Assembly: GCA_037447655.1 (NCBI GenBank)
Contig: JBBHKE010002620.1
Location: 135,152-187,415, forward strand
Source of the DNA: Zygnema cylindricum
Taxonomy: Eukaryota > Streptophyta > Zygnematophyceae > Zygnematales > Zygnemataceae
Direction: 5' to 3'
DNA length: 52,264 nucleotides
Shown here: positions 21,714 through 32,984 of the stretch, piece after piece
Numbering within the stretch: the stretch's first letter is position 1
Layout of the letters: the number at the start of each line of letters is the position of its first letter
The notes under the pieces: model-generated
Seen by the model: the letters and a program-made list of their open reading frames with translations, nothing else
Database searches by the model: none
Told to the model about the DNA's origin: nothing
Made by a program: the position numbers and the translations under genes

Positions 21714-21814
21714 CAGCAGGTATCGACATGTCCAAATGTTGTACAAAGGTGTACCAAATCCTTGCAAAGCAGTACGGAATTGATGCGAGAGTCTTAAAGT
21801 TGGACATAGTCTAA
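21714..21814 (+). pseudogene. Possible glutaredoxin-like exon remnant
   Basis: After a pyrimidine-rich acceptor (TTTCTATTCCTGCAG) a frame reads APIPAGIDMSKCCTKVYQIL, then AKQYGIDARVLKLDIV, then a TAA. The order Ser-Lys, Cys, Thr-Lys-Val and VLKLDIV resembles the start of a glutaredoxin (SK..CPYC.KV...L......VLELD), but the CPYC motif is not intact and no further exons are recognisable. It may be a host gene fragment left between transposons. The assignment is tentative. Confidence 0.28.
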
Positions 21815-22629
21815 CAGAACTTGACGGCTAACTTTTTTAGGTTACGAAAGCGGTTAAAGCTTTGTAAGCTCGAAGTCAGTTACACTGCTCACCGTCATTA
21901 GCGTTTAAGGACTCATTAGTGTCAATGCGAAATTAGAATACATAATACTAATTTTATGCAAGGAGGCATAGAAGGTAGTAGTCCACTCTAAAAAGTCTTG
22001 TCAACACTATTTCTGTTACTTGTTGCTAGACAAAATCGCTACCCATTTAATGTTTATAACTATGATAATGATGAGCAGTGTAGTGCCGACAAATCATATG
22101 CAAAGGATGAATTTTAGCTCGCCTGCCTCAGGCATTTACGCAACGAATTTTACGCGCAAACTGTGTGAACGACATGGGAACAGTGGACGACAACAAACTC
22201 ATTTTGTACTAAATATTTTAACTCCACTTGACCAAACGAACTCTAAGTGAATAGGGACATCGTGTTGGGATGAAGTAAATGATGAACTAATATGTGATTG
22301 ACTCAGAATCCGGAGGCCAAATATACTGCTTTCTGAACTCAGACTTTACTAACATTTTTGGGTTCCTAAACTCAGATTTCGTTTTTTGAGAAAATTTTCA
22401 AAGTTATGAGCTCAAATGTTCGAGTTATCATACTCAGATTTAGAGTTTTGACTTTTGATTTGTGGAAGTCACATTTCAGACCTCTTCCAGAGAGCTCAAT
22501 CAGTAGTCCTCCAACAGAAATCGAGTCAGTGTGCACAAAGAAAAATTGATTAAAGTGGCGAGATATTGACACTGTCAGCTATTCACAACACTGCGGGTAA
22601 TTTTCTTGCCTGTAGGTAGTCATTGATAG
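21815..22629. other. Gene-free stretch
   Basis: No domain is recognisable in the short open frames, including 22020-22250. A diverged repeat word CCGTCATTAGCG near 21891 may be a relic of a TA-MITE end. Confidence 0.3.
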
Positions 22630-22700
22630 TACGCCATGTATCGCTATTAGTGTTAACGTTTCCTTTCCACTTGAAACATCTTTTCTCCGTGCATCCTTGA
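22630..22700. repeat. TA-MITE left end only
   Basis: TACGCCATGTATCGCTATTA followed by GTGTTAACGTTTCC and CACTTGAAACATC matches the start of the 23771-24011 copy with a few changes. No right end is found before the minisatellite at 22.88 kb. Confidence 0.5.
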
Positions 22701-22879
22701 CACACTGTTACTCTGACGGTTACGATTAAACAGTCGGTTTTTCACCTTCCGGTTGGCTATTTACCATAGTTGTCCTACTCGTACGGATTTCGACATTTTT
22801 CCGAAAACTACGTAGTATTCGTTACTTTCATACCGTTCGTTAGATTTCGCTGTACGATGTACAAAAAAGTACGGAAACC

Positions 22880-23345
22880 GTCCCCTTAACCCTAAAAAAT
22901 CCTTTAAAAATCCTAAAAACGTACGAAAAACATACGGAAATGTACGTCATTGTACGGCATGTGTACCCTAAAATACCTAGGAGTACGGATAATGTAAGGC
23001 AACTGTACTGTATTTTACTGGAATGTACGAAATGCACGGGAAGTACCCTAAACACCCTAAAATCCCCCCATCACTAACCCTAAAAGTACTGTAATATACG
23101 GACGCCGTACGTATGTGTACGAAAAATGTAAGTCCGTATAACTGAAATATACGTAAAAGTACAAAAATGTACCCTAAAAGTCTCAAAATAATAACCGTCA
23201 AAAGTACAAAAACATACGGACACTGTACGTATAGTTGGCTGTTTAACATAAATATTTGAGAACGCACGAGAATGTACCCTAAAAATCCTCAAACCCCCCT
23301 AAAAGTACCGAAATGTACGAAAACAGTACGCAAATGTACGGGTAC
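22880..23345. repeat. Degenerate minisatellite of CCCTAAA and TGTACG words
   Basis: CCCTAAA occurs about nine times (for example near 22889, 22970, 23048, 23056, 23080, 23170, 23276), separated by runs of TGTACG, GTACGG and TACGAAAATG words. The spacing is irregular, so the array is old. The open frames on the minus strand follow from the repeat. Confidence 0.6.
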
Positions 23346-23770
23346 ATTGTCAGGTACGCATTTTATAACATTTTTTTCATCGTTAAATGCGTATCGTGCG
23401 TAGTATTTGCTCCTTCGTTTCGTACGTATTATGCGCACGGGACAACTATGCTATTTACAATTGGAAACAGGGCGTGCCTACACAGAGAAAAAAACGTTTT
23501 AAGTGGTGAAAAATGTGGTTTAAGACAATTCTTCTTTTAAGTTTTTAGTTTCTTGCTGTTCTGATTTTTCCTACCCTATGTACCCAAATGGTTCTGTCAT
23601 CTCAAACTTTATAATAAATCCTCTCCATCTAACATATATGGACGACTGAAGCAGTTGTGTTTTATAAATGCCTTTACACTGAGTATCATTATCAGCGCTC
23701 TGTTTTTCAACACCTTCCATCAGATTGTTTCTGTGCACGCTTGTCCGATTTCTGTTGAGGGTGAGGATGT

Positions 23771-24011
23771 TACACCGTGAATCATTATTAGCGTCAAGGT
23801 TTTTTTCGCCACTTAAAACATCTTTTATCCGTGCACACTTGTCGGATTGTGCATCTAACGGTTGCGATTGAAAGCCAACATTCTCAGCTTCCGCTTGGCG
23901 GTCTCAAATTGGAAATCTGACAAATGTGTACGGCGAAAAGATGTTTTAAGTGGCGAAAAGATGTTTTAAGTGGCGAAAAAAACCTTGACGCTAATAACGA
24001 TTCGCGGTGTA
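23771..24011. mobile_element. TA-MITE, best preserved copy with extended inverted arms
   Basis: The left end TACACCGTGAATCATTATTA and the right end (read inward) TACACCGCGAATCGTTATTA agree over almost 30 bases. The inverted pairing extends inward through CGCCACTTAAAACATCTTTT and ACACTTGTCGGATT against AATCTGACAAATGTGT, giving a near hairpin. GATGTTTTAAGTGGCGAAAA is duplicated in tandem at about 23940-23980. Confidence 0.85.
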
Positions 24012-24504
24012 CCTTCCCATGACAATCCTCAGATTGATGATTTAATAAGTGTGCTTCTAGCAACGTTGATTTAATAGGTCGGAAAACAGCAACAATTTGT
24101 AAAAATACAGGGGCAGCTCCTCCAATGCCGATTGTATGTCCCAGGTAACCAGTACAGGCAGAGACATACAATCACAAAAAGAATTCACAGTGACAACTCA
24201 CCATATTTGATTATACAATGTTTTTCTCAGTGGTTAGAGACATACAAATCAACAAAATCACATGAAATTTTAAGCCAACAGCGTAGCTTACTTATTATTG
24301 CCACTAAGAGGAGGTCCACTGCCTAAACAAGGTGTGCTCTCAAATTTCTCGATGGGACAAGGGCGCTACATACACTCACGATACCCTAAATCACTAGTTT
24401 GAGAAAAACTCTACCCTGACATCTAGCACTAAATGTTATTACATCATAATCTACCTGGGAACACATCTGACAAATATCCTGTATATGCCCAGCTCCAACC
24501 AATC
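24012..24504. other. Downstream flank of the bromodomain gene
   Basis: This stretch follows the stop of the minus-strand GTE-like gene and probably includes its 3' untranslated region. No other feature is supported; a minus-strand open frame at 23884-24171 has no recognisable domain and overlaps a MITE. Confidence 0.35.
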
Positions 24505-25790
24505 CTACACTCTATTCCCAATCTCACCATCAGCTTTATCACCATCGGCTTTATCGCCATCATTTTCTCCCTCGTCCTCTAATTCTAGCTTGGGTCCAAT
24601 CCGTGTTGCATCACCGACACACTCATTACCATTCTTCTGATTCATCTTTTCCACCACTTCAGCTTGTCGCAATCCTTCCACAGACTTATCCTCATGCAAC
24701 TTTTCACCTGCCCCATCCTCCTGCAATTCCTCCTCACTCACACCCTGTTGCAATGCTCCTTCTCCATCACCCTCTCCTTCTCCATCACCCTTTCCTTCTC
24801 CTTCACCCTCTCCTTCTCCTTCATCCTCTCCTTCTCCTTCATCCTCTCCTTCTCCTTCACCCTCTCTCTCTCCTTCACTTTCCCCACCTTCTCCCAAATG
24901 TTTTTTCAGTTCTTTATTTTCTTCTTTGTCCGGAACTTCCTGTTGAAACTCACCCCGGGCCTCATCCTCATCTTGCAACCCTTCCCCTATCTCACCTTCT
25001 TCCGCCTCCCCATCCCCCTCACTTGGACGGAACAGCGTTGCACCCTCAGCCGGACTTAAGCCATCATCACTAAGTACCCCATTCACTTCCTCGAGTTTAT
25101 CAGTGTCTTCACTTCCTTCCTGTTCGTCACCGTCATCGTCGTCCTTCATGTAGTATCCCAATGTCTCCAAAAGCTTTCCACCACTAGGGAAAGCTGTGAC
25201 ACCACCATCGTGGGAAATGTTTGAGGGTGACAAGGGATGACTTGGGCTAGCAGCAACATGGAAGTCAGGAATCGAACTCAAACCATGAAGGTCTTTCAAA
25301 ATTTCAGTATTTTCATTTAGGTTCACAGTTCTCTCCATCTGCACAAAGTATGCAAGCAAATAAACAGTAAGAAATTATTTTCCCCTTTTCTTACAAAGTA
25401 ATTACACAAATGAGATTTCTGTCGTAGATTTCTGTCATTACTGGCCAGCAACAGTGCTCCGCAGTAATCGTACAGACAAATGAATCAATTCCTTCACTTT
25501 CCTGTAACATTACTGAGACTCCTGGGCAGTAGCGACATTAATCGCATGTGTCATTATCCTATTCAGCACATAAACCTACTGCACTGTACACACGGTCTGG
25601 GCAAAATAGCCAAGACAGTCCCAAGAATGGCTTGGAAAGCAAAAAAAAATGTGATTTACTTCGTGAAGGGCACGCCGTGCAGCTTCACGCTCAGCCTCAC
25701 GTTTCCTCCTCATTTCGTTCTGAGCCAGTTCCTCCTGCCTCCTTCGAGCCTCTTGGGCAGCCTGAGCTTCTTTTGCAAGCCTCGCACGCT
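24505..25790 (-). CDS. GTE: C-terminal exons of a GTE/BET bromodomain transcription factor (partial)
   Basis: Two exons are visible. The upstream one (about 25790-25660) encodes a Glu/Arg/Ala helix (ERARLAKEAQAAQEARRRQ ... EAARRALHE) and ends at a GT donor. The last exon (25338-24505) begins at ATGGAG after a CAG acceptor and ends at a TAG. The order EAARRAL-MERTVNLNENTEI-LKDL...LLETLGYYMKDDDD...EEGEI matches the C-terminal region of plant GTE8/GTE10-type bromodomain proteins (EAAR.AL, MEKTVEINEN, LE.LGLYMK, VEEGEID), where a charged coiled region follows the bromodomain and NET domain. These nuclear proteins bind acetylated histones. A (Gly-Glu)n stretch at 24760-24890 is an unusual expansion. 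The upstream acceptor (ACAG) is my best guess. A TA-MITE starts at 25851, an assembly gap follows at 25952, and no bromodomain exon is recognisable to the right. Confidence 0.82.
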
Positions 25791-25850
25791 CTGTTTCAAG
25801 ATCATATCCATAGTATAATTTTAGGTCAAAGCCACTAATCAAAACTATGG

Positions 25851-26508
25851 TACACCGTTAATCGTTATTCGCATTAACAAGTATAGAGCGTGGAGCTTAT
25901 ATTGTGGTATTAGTTATGATTTAGATCCGAATGACATGGGCAACTTAGAAANNNNNNNNNNATATTTATGTCGCGCCTATTAATAACGGCTATATTGGGT
26001 TATATCTAAAGAATTTATTTAATCTCATTTGAAGGAGACACTTTTTCAAAATAGTGTATTTAATCGCAATTATTGAGATAAACAAAAAAAACCAAAAAAG
26101 AGATTAAAAAAGAAATGAGATTAATGCTAAGCGTCACATTACATGACATGTGGCGCGTAACAATAATCACAGTTGCTGTGATTAAACCCAATAATTTTAA
26201 ACCAAAAAAAAGGGTTTTATCATATGTACTAAATTTAAAAAGGAACTGATATTAACTTCAAGGCATGTTTTAATTTATAATTTATTTTAAATATTTTAAA
26301 GTAAAAAGGTACAAATATGTACCGTTTGACATCATCCGTACACCATACTAATTATGCATTATTGTACTTTCGGTCTTGACGCTATTTTGTACGGAACTTC
26401 AATTATAGTCAAGGAAAAATTTAAATCATGTATACTATTTTGGGAAAAAAAACCAAATTTTAATAACCCAAATTAGTGTCGTTGACACTAATAACAATGC
26501 GCGGTGTA
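25851..26508. mobile_element. TA-MITE containing the assembly gap
   Basis: The left end TACACCGTTAATCGTTATTC and the right end (read inward) TACACCGCGCATTGTTATTA are inverted copies. The element lies immediately upstream of the GTE exon, probably in its intron. Ten N bases at 25952-25961 mark unresolved sequence inside it, so the length is uncertain. Confidence 0.7.
25952..25961. other. Assembly gap (10 N)
   Basis: A run of ten N joins two contigs or marks an unresolved length. Exons of the GTE-like gene could be missing here. Confidence 0.98.
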
Positions 26509-26516
26509 CAGTACAT

Positions 26517-27060
26517 TACACTGCGAATCGTAATTAGAGTAAAGAAAAAATTAGAGAAAAAACCAAAAAAAACAAATAGAGTTATTAACGCTAATTTATG
26601 TGATAAAACTTTTTCACAGAGGAAGTTTACTCTAATTTATTTAAGAAATCTATATTGGGTTATATCGGCAATAATTATCCGCGCTGTATTTATAAACACT
26701 AAATTACGTAGACGTACAAAATTGTCAGTCCGTATAGTTTGATGTCATTATGACGTTAGTACTATTTGTCGCGCTGAATGCCATACGTCGTGACCACCGT
26801 CGAAGGTTACATGTAAATTATGGGTAGTTACATAATTCATTATCAACAATTATGAACGAATGAATTACGGTTGTAGTTCGGATGTAAACGGCGTTTCCGT
26901 TACGTTGTTTTGATTTTCATATGACAAAAGTAATTTTGACTCTAATAACGTCGCACTGTGGTGGTTACGTGGAAATTGCTTTAGCCAAGCAATATCCTTA
27001 AATGGAGCCTCCGTAAAATGAAAGTGAGGTTTATTCTGGAAAAGTGTATTTTTACAGGTC
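26517..27060. repeat. TA-MITE relative, left end clear, right end not found
   Basis: TACACTGCGAATCGTAATTA at 26517 starts a copy whose interior (TTTATGTGATAAAACTTTTTC, CAGAGGAAGTTTACTCTAAT, TAAATTACGTAGACGTACA, each within 21 bases) is the inverted complement of the interior of 42801-43421. It begins only eight bases after the previous MITE ends. The right boundary is approximate. Confidence 0.5.
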
Positions 27061-27088
27061 CAGCTCATTTTAAACCTGGTAACTTATG

Positions 27089-27893
27089 TAATTTTTTTTT
27101 TTTTTAAAACATGTTTACTAAAGATTCGTTAAGATTCTCAAGCTTTTTGCAAACCTGCCGTCGGGTTTGGATTTCGAGGCAGGCGCCCTTTCTATCCATT
27201 GACCTGTAGTTTTATTTTTTTTTTAAACATTTTCTGGAATTCATTAGATTCTCCAAACTTAAAACTGCATCGTCGGGTTTTGAATTTTCGAGGGCGCCCT
27301 TTCTATCGTTCTAGCGAGTCTCCTCAACTGTCATCGGGAGGAGGCTTGCCAAGTACTGGACGTGTCTATTGGTCCACTTGGAAACAATAAAGTAACATCC
27401 ACGGCGGACGAGCGATGACGACCTCACAATTGGCAAAGGCCGCATGCCTTCGTACAGGACGAATTTCGAAGCGACAAAAAAAAATTTTGTATGAGGATAT
27501 CTTTCTAACGACACTTCTCCTTCCTGGAAATGACCTTGCCTATAAAACAAAACGGCAAACGATAAAGTACAAATTTTCATTATGAAAAGGATTTCTAAAC
27601 GGTTCGTATAACAAAATGACAAGAACAGACAAATTGTACATTCGCGTAGCGCTCATAGATATTTCAATCTGCGTTTGTCCGTACATACGTCGTCTAGATT
27701 TTGTGCTTTTCGAAAATTTCATTATTCCCGGCCGGCTAAATAAGATCTTACGTGGTTCCAATCGCAATCCAACACGTAATCATTTTTTGCCTCGCTGGCA
27801 CGACCTGATGGAGAAGTGATACAAATGTTACTGCCAGTAAACGTGGCCGTACGATTACTAGGAACGCGTGATGGAGGTTCACCCTAACTCTAA
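27089..27893. mobile_element. Inverted, damaged copy of the 20887-type Harbinger-like element
   Basis: It ends at GATGGAGGTTCACCC followed by TAA (27885-27899 region). Its interior is the inverted complement of 20887-21657 (CGTAATCATTTTTTGCCTCG, CTGGCACGACCTGATGG, CCACTTGGAAACAATAAAG). The opposite terminus with GGGTAA is lost. A segment of about 110 bp is duplicated in tandem inside it: a poly-T run, TAAA(A)CAT, AGATTCTC, CGTCGGGTTT and GGGCGCCCTTTCTATC occur at 27089-27205 and again at 27212-27312. Confidence 0.65.
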
Positions 27894-27945
27894 TAAAATT
27901 GCGGTCTATTGAGTAAGTTACAAAAGGCACACCTATTACAGTAAC

Positions 27946-29273
27946 TGAAATTCTATGGGCTCCATTGCCAAACTGAATTTGCAGATCCAAAGAAGCTTAC
28001 CTAGATAGTGCCAACTCCAAGTTAATACAAACCCAAGTGAATAACACCATGACACTCAGAACCCCAATACAACTTCACCCCTGTGAAAAGAAGACCTTTT
28101 GTGTGCTCAGTTCCACCACAGAATCCAAAGTTTGAACATATTTTTTGGACAATATACCCCACTTTGACTTTCCCACTGAATACGTGTCACCTTGGGACGC
28201 AAAAAAATTGACCGACTACACCTTTGTGTAGCTTGGACTCCTCGAGTCCTCAGCAAACAGAATCACTGAATTTGCTCCTCTGAGCATTAAGTTATGGCTG
28301 GTCAAAGATGACATTTTATTTTTACAAGCTCTCTTAGAGAGAGGTACCTAAAAATCACTAAGTCTTGGTCTGTCTACTCACGACTACCTACTACTAAGCC
28401 CTAGTCCAATTGGAACACTATATAGTACAATAAGGTACAATGGGCAATGTACTTATTGTACGACCATTGTACGACATGGTCTACTAGGTGACATATGTCA
28501 AATCGGGAGCCATGGTTCCTCCTCCCATCTTCTCCGGTATCAAATAATGTGGCGCATTGTGGCATCGCGTGACGCTATCTCCGAATGCCGCCAAAATCCC
28601 ACTTCGCGTGGCGACCACAATGTCGTTCGTCCAATCAAAACATATTTTACACTGTTCAAATTCGCGTACATGCATGAGTTGCTATTTTTCGTTAGTTTGG
28701 TGTGAATTAGCCGTAGCGTTAATGTTTATATACCTTTGAAACCCGCCACGTGTATTTTTTCGATAACGCCTTAGTGGATAAGGCGTACAATTGCAGAGAG
28801 ATTCACAAACCGAGGTTCAAATCTAGATTAGAGCAATGTTTTGGTTATTCGTGAGTTTGTTTGGGAATTTTCTACTTGCACACTATTAAATACATATTGT
28901 ACCCTGTATATCTCAACGTTGATTCTATGCTATGGGCAAAAGCTAACTGCTATCTATTCCTCTAGCGGATGGTAGGTGCCAGGATAAAATCCTGATAATC
29001 CGATTTTGGTACAAACTAAGATTTATCATATTTTTTGTCTCGTTGGAGAGTATAGACAGCCATGACTCTAGCTTTCTCTCTCTCATCTTCAATGACTACA
29101 ACAAGTATGGGGACCAGAGAGTTGAGCGAGAAGCAGGTTGTTATTGCAAGTCTTCAGTGACTGCGACAAGTGTGGGGACTTGAGTGAAGAGTTAGAGGCA
29201 GGCTGTCACTGTCCCCTTTTTACCTTTTTATATTTACAAACTCTAGACCTAGAAAATACTTAAATTTCAACAC
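27946..29273 (-). repeat. Third LTR copy of the gag-only family, no interior
   Basis: TGAAATTCTATGGGCTCC at the left and AATTTCAACA at the right match both LTRs of 8423-12559, with AGATCCAAAGAAGCTTACC and ACTATATAGTACAATAAGG words between. It is longer than those LTRs because of about 250 extra bases at 28900-29220. The tRNA-Arg-like segment is at about 28761-28831 (GCCTTAGTGGATAAGGCG, GGTTCAAATCT). No flanking duplication is visible, so it is either an old solo LTR or a fragment. Confidence 0.7.
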
Positions 29274-29599
29274 ACTCCAATTGCCACATGTAAGTTTATT
29301 GCTTCACGCCAGTCGTGGATCGACTCTGACTTTACAAGTAGACCAAAACACGGGTCCAGTAATCACAAACTCTCTTCTCGAGGACAGTCAGAGGAGACTA
29401 GCTACGTACGGGAAACAAAATGCATTTGCGTAGAAAATTGAAAATCGGACGGTGGTATTTTTCTCCAAGAAGTTTGGAGAATCTCAACAAATTTTTACTA
29501 AATATTTTTTGTAAAAAAAAAAAAACTGTACGGCCTAATACGGAAAGGTACTTTCTCCAGTAAACAACCCCAGTTTTTGCCTAATGGAAGGTTACCCTA
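29274..29599. repeat. 3' part of a 20887-type Harbinger-like element
   Basis: TTGCCACATGTAAGTTTATT, CGTGGATCGACTCTGACTTT and AGGACAGTCAGAGGAGACTA follow 21330-21657. The end reads CCTAATGGAAGGTTACCC followed by TAA. The left half is absent, replaced by the LTR at 27946-29273. Confidence 0.65.
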
Positions 29600-29613
29600 A
29601 TTACTTATTTTGG

Positions 29614-30104
29614 GTATGGTTGCATCAGGTCTGCGTAATAGTACGGACATGAAAATCACGGACAACAAAATTTATGTATTACAGAGGCCTCGGTTACACC
29701 GCGTATCGTCTGTAAACAAGTTTTTATATACATATTTTAATTTCAGTGGTTCCTTGTAAGTTGACGATTAAATCTCTAAAATCGTCAAAGATTTAAAACC
29801 CGACCATTTTAGTATGGAACTTCGTACTTGCGTATTATGTACGTTTAATTTGTAAGTGTACCGCGTCAATGTACCTGAGAGATCTCCTTCACTCTGCTGA
29901 CTTTCAATAAAAACCGTATTTCTTTTCGGCAAAGATTTTACGGTCACCTTCTCCAAATGCACGTGACTTTGGAGACTTGTGGAAATTTTCATTTTTTTTT
30001 TAAATGCCTGGATATATCAGCGATTCGATGTCCCGATATTTTGATTTCCGATATATCGGAGCGATATATCGATTATCGGGTACCTGAAATTGGATATATA
30101 TACA
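29614..30104. repeat. Flank with hAT subterminal CGATATATCG repeats
   Basis: 29614-29990 is AT-rich with no supported feature. At 30010-30115 GATATATCGGAGCGATATAT, CGATTATCGGGTACCTGAAA and related words are the inverted complement of the left part of the MITE at 48090-48495. They lie next to the 3' end of the hAT transposase, as subterminal repeats of that element would. Confidence 0.55.
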
Positions 30105-31315
30105 TCAAATATCGGCAAACAAACTACCGGTTAGAATAAGAAACCCTCCATCTTTCGCACGTACATTTGATTTTTTTTCCCACCATTCAAGTATGTTAAA
30201 GTTCAATCTTTTATCGTTGGTTAATTTTAAATAAAAATAATGTTTCATTTGGTAGTTAACGAGCGTTTTTTTGTTGGTGGTAATAAGAACCTTGTTTTTG
30301 TCATCGTTCTCACCAAAAAAAATGTAAAAATCGTCTTTACTTTGCGATGTTTTTCGTTTTTTTGTGATACGTTGAATACTACCGAAATCAACGTCATAAC
30401 AGAGGACATTTGCGAGTTCTCGAAGTTTGACCATTGCGTTTTCAATTTCGGTTTTCGATACCCCGATTATTTCAAGCTTTTGTTTTTGTCGGGGATCTAA
30501 GAGAGCCGCGACAATATGATACTCATAAAAGGCCCCACTTGGGTAGTGCAAGTTTGTTTCTATTTTTGCAAGTTTGGAGAATCGGCGGGGCATTCTTCTT
30601 CACCGCCATTGTAAGATGTTTTTCTTATCATTTTTTGCTTGAGCGATTGGTCCTATCTCATTTTATGCATCGTAAATACTCTTAAGCATTTGGAGCAAAG
30701 ATTTCCTCTGCTTTGTGTTTTCTTGTTATAAAGTGTTTTCCAAAAAAAATTGTAAATTACTATTTTTTTAAAACGTGACCAATGATTTACACGCGTCGAT
30801 TAGATCAAACAATTCAAGAACTTCCACATAGTATTCATAATTTTTGGAAGTTCCGCTCTTGTTCAAAATTGTTGTCACAATTGTAACAACTTTATGGTCT
30901 GCGCAAGGTATCCAAGTAAACATACTCGGTAGACTTTCAGTCGCACACATGTTAGAGCCACTGTCAGTCATAACAACGCAACGATTTTGCGAAACATCAA
31001 AATTGGACATTTCAAAATTGGTCACACAATTTTTGAAAGTCATTAAAACATTTTCCGCGGTATGTTTTCCTCCGAAAAATAATTACCTTGAAGCGTCCGT
31101 GCATGGAGTTTAAATTCTTTGTCAGTAAAATGAACGGTTACTGACATGAATGAGGTTATTTTTATTGTCACGGTCCAGAGATCGGTCGTATCAATATTTT
31201 TTTTAAGTTTTGGGATGAACAAAGTTTGAACATCTTTGGTAGAAGATATAACACAGTTTTTTACGCTATTGACGGAAGGGGGTAGTTGGTCGATGTCAAC
31301 ACTTTTGTTGGACAA
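30105..31315 (-). pseudogene. hAT transposase, decayed
   Basis: Three minus-strand pieces follow the usual hAT order. Piece 1 (31315-31043) has TTDLWTVTIKITSFMSVTVH and FTDKEFKLHARTL, the core just before the first catalytic Asp. Piece 2 (31043-30768) has VVMTDSGSNM and WIPCADHKV, the Asp and CxxH motifs. Piece 3 (30593-30105) has YHIVAALLDPRQK and NILEWWEKKSN, the C-terminal dimerisation region. Pieces 1 and 2 join if one T is restored in a T run near 31076, since the other frame there reads GGKHTAENV, as expected of hAT proteins. The 30600-30768 gap may be an intron or a deletion. No N-terminal BED finger is visible. It may be a relative of the source of the CGATATATCG MITEs. Confidence 0.82.
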
Positions 31316-31468
31316 AAAACCAACATCAAATAATGTTTGACAAAATGCTTAAAAACTTGGGAATAAAAAAATAAAATATATATATGTATATATATATATA
31401 TATATCATACAATTGCTAACCATGATCAATAAATAAGGTTTATACCAAAACAACATCATGACAAACCA

Positions 31469-31499
<31 letters not shown>

Positions 31500-32458
31500 T
31501 TGTACGAATACAAATTATAAATGTAAAAATAGTGATGAAGCTTAAAAATATAAATTTATTAACAAAACAAGATATAATGACATATACATTAAATTCATCC
31601 TAAATGGAATTCAAAATAAATCTTAACTAAACGTGGACCATCAAAAATGGTCGAAGGTCCTCGCAACACATCAACGCCACCAATTTCGCAATATTTTCTT
31701 GGTCAATCGGTTTCGCCTCCGTTTTTGAAAGAAACTTACGAATAAATCCTCTTTAACTATCGGTGTCGGCCAAATCTGAACATGTATGAGTGTTAATTGT
31801 TGAAATACTGTTTGCTAACTTGTATTAATAACTATGAAACACGCATTACAAGCCACAAAACCTCCCCCCTTTACTATGTATTTATTTGATGCTTTAGTTT
31901 CGTAGACATGTTCAATTTTTTTCCAACAATTTGAAGTGGTCGTGATTTCTTTCACTAGGTAATTCTGAGCAATTTCCCTGTTTTTTGATTTTTAAAGTAT
32001 GTTTTGGATTTTAGTCTTAAGAGAAGCGAGAATGCTTTTCACCATTTTGGTGTATGACTAGGTTTTATTTGTATTGTGGTCAAGTTTCTCTAACTTAAAT
32101 AGCAATTAAATTTATTTATTTATTATTTGAAACATGTGAGTAAGCTAATAATTAGGATTTGTCGTGGGAAATTGACGTAATATATTGATTTCGCTGATTT
32201 ATTAACTACATGTCGCATGATATTGACACACTAATATTATATATTTGTGGAAACATGTAAGATGTGTAGTTAAGCCAATGATTACGATATGTCACGCGAT
32301 ATTCACATAATAATTTGACATATTTTTTGAAACACCGTATAAAATGGATAATTAACAATATACAATAGATTACTATTTGCGGCACTTATATTTTAGGAAG
32401 ATTCGCGAAATGAATTGTGTTAATACCGTGTCAGATTTGCAACGCTAATCATGACGTC
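31316..32458. repeat. AT-rich DNA with TA and AAT microsatellites
   Basis: A (TA)n run lies at about 31375-31405 and an (AAT)n run at about 31469-31493. The rest is AT-rich without a gene; the N-terminal part of the hAT transposase may be hidden here in decayed form. Confidence 0.5.
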
Positions 32459-32696
32459 ACGTACTTCCACGATACTTAAAGTACAAATTACAATAATGTT
32501 GGAAAAAAAATACAAAAAAAAACATTTTCTTTCGTTTTTTGCTTGACCGACCGTAACTCATTTTTATTTATTTTTGTGACTCAACCGCCCGAAGACGATC
32601 AACCCCCCAAATTTGGCAACCAAATCCGTTTCGGATCCGGCGCGGGCGGTCTGTTAACGGTCGGTCACGGTTTCGGTAGACCGTTTGCGACCTCTG
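32459..32696. repeat. Truncated hAT-like element, CAGAGGTCG family
   Basis: It matches the right part of 42598-43678: TACAATAATGTTGG, GACCGACCGTAACTC, CCCCCCAAATTTGGCAACC and TCGGATCCGGCGCGGGCGGT, ending GTTTGCGACCTCTG. The left terminus CAGAGGTCG is not present. Confidence 0.65.
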
Positions 32697-32984
32697 TACT
32701 ATACTATTTCGTACTCTTGCAAGGAGTTGAACATCGAGAGGAACCAATATATGCTAAGCGATATGATGCGTTTTTGTTCACCTGTATGCTTTAGTGTTCA
32801 TATTCTTTCGTTGTTTAAAACATATTTTCGCCGCACACACTTGTCAAGTTTCAATTTGAGACAACCAACCAGAGCCTCTTACCTTTCAATCCCACCTGTC
32901 ATATCTATAACCCGATAGAGTGTTTAAAAATAAAGATATATTGAGTGGCAAAGAAAATATTAACGCTGATAGCGATTCGCGATA

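Noticed and set aside
24603-25073. Plus-strand open frames opposite the GTE exon
   Set aside because: They are shadows of the (Gly-Glu)n-coding stretch. The minus strand has the family match and splice borders.
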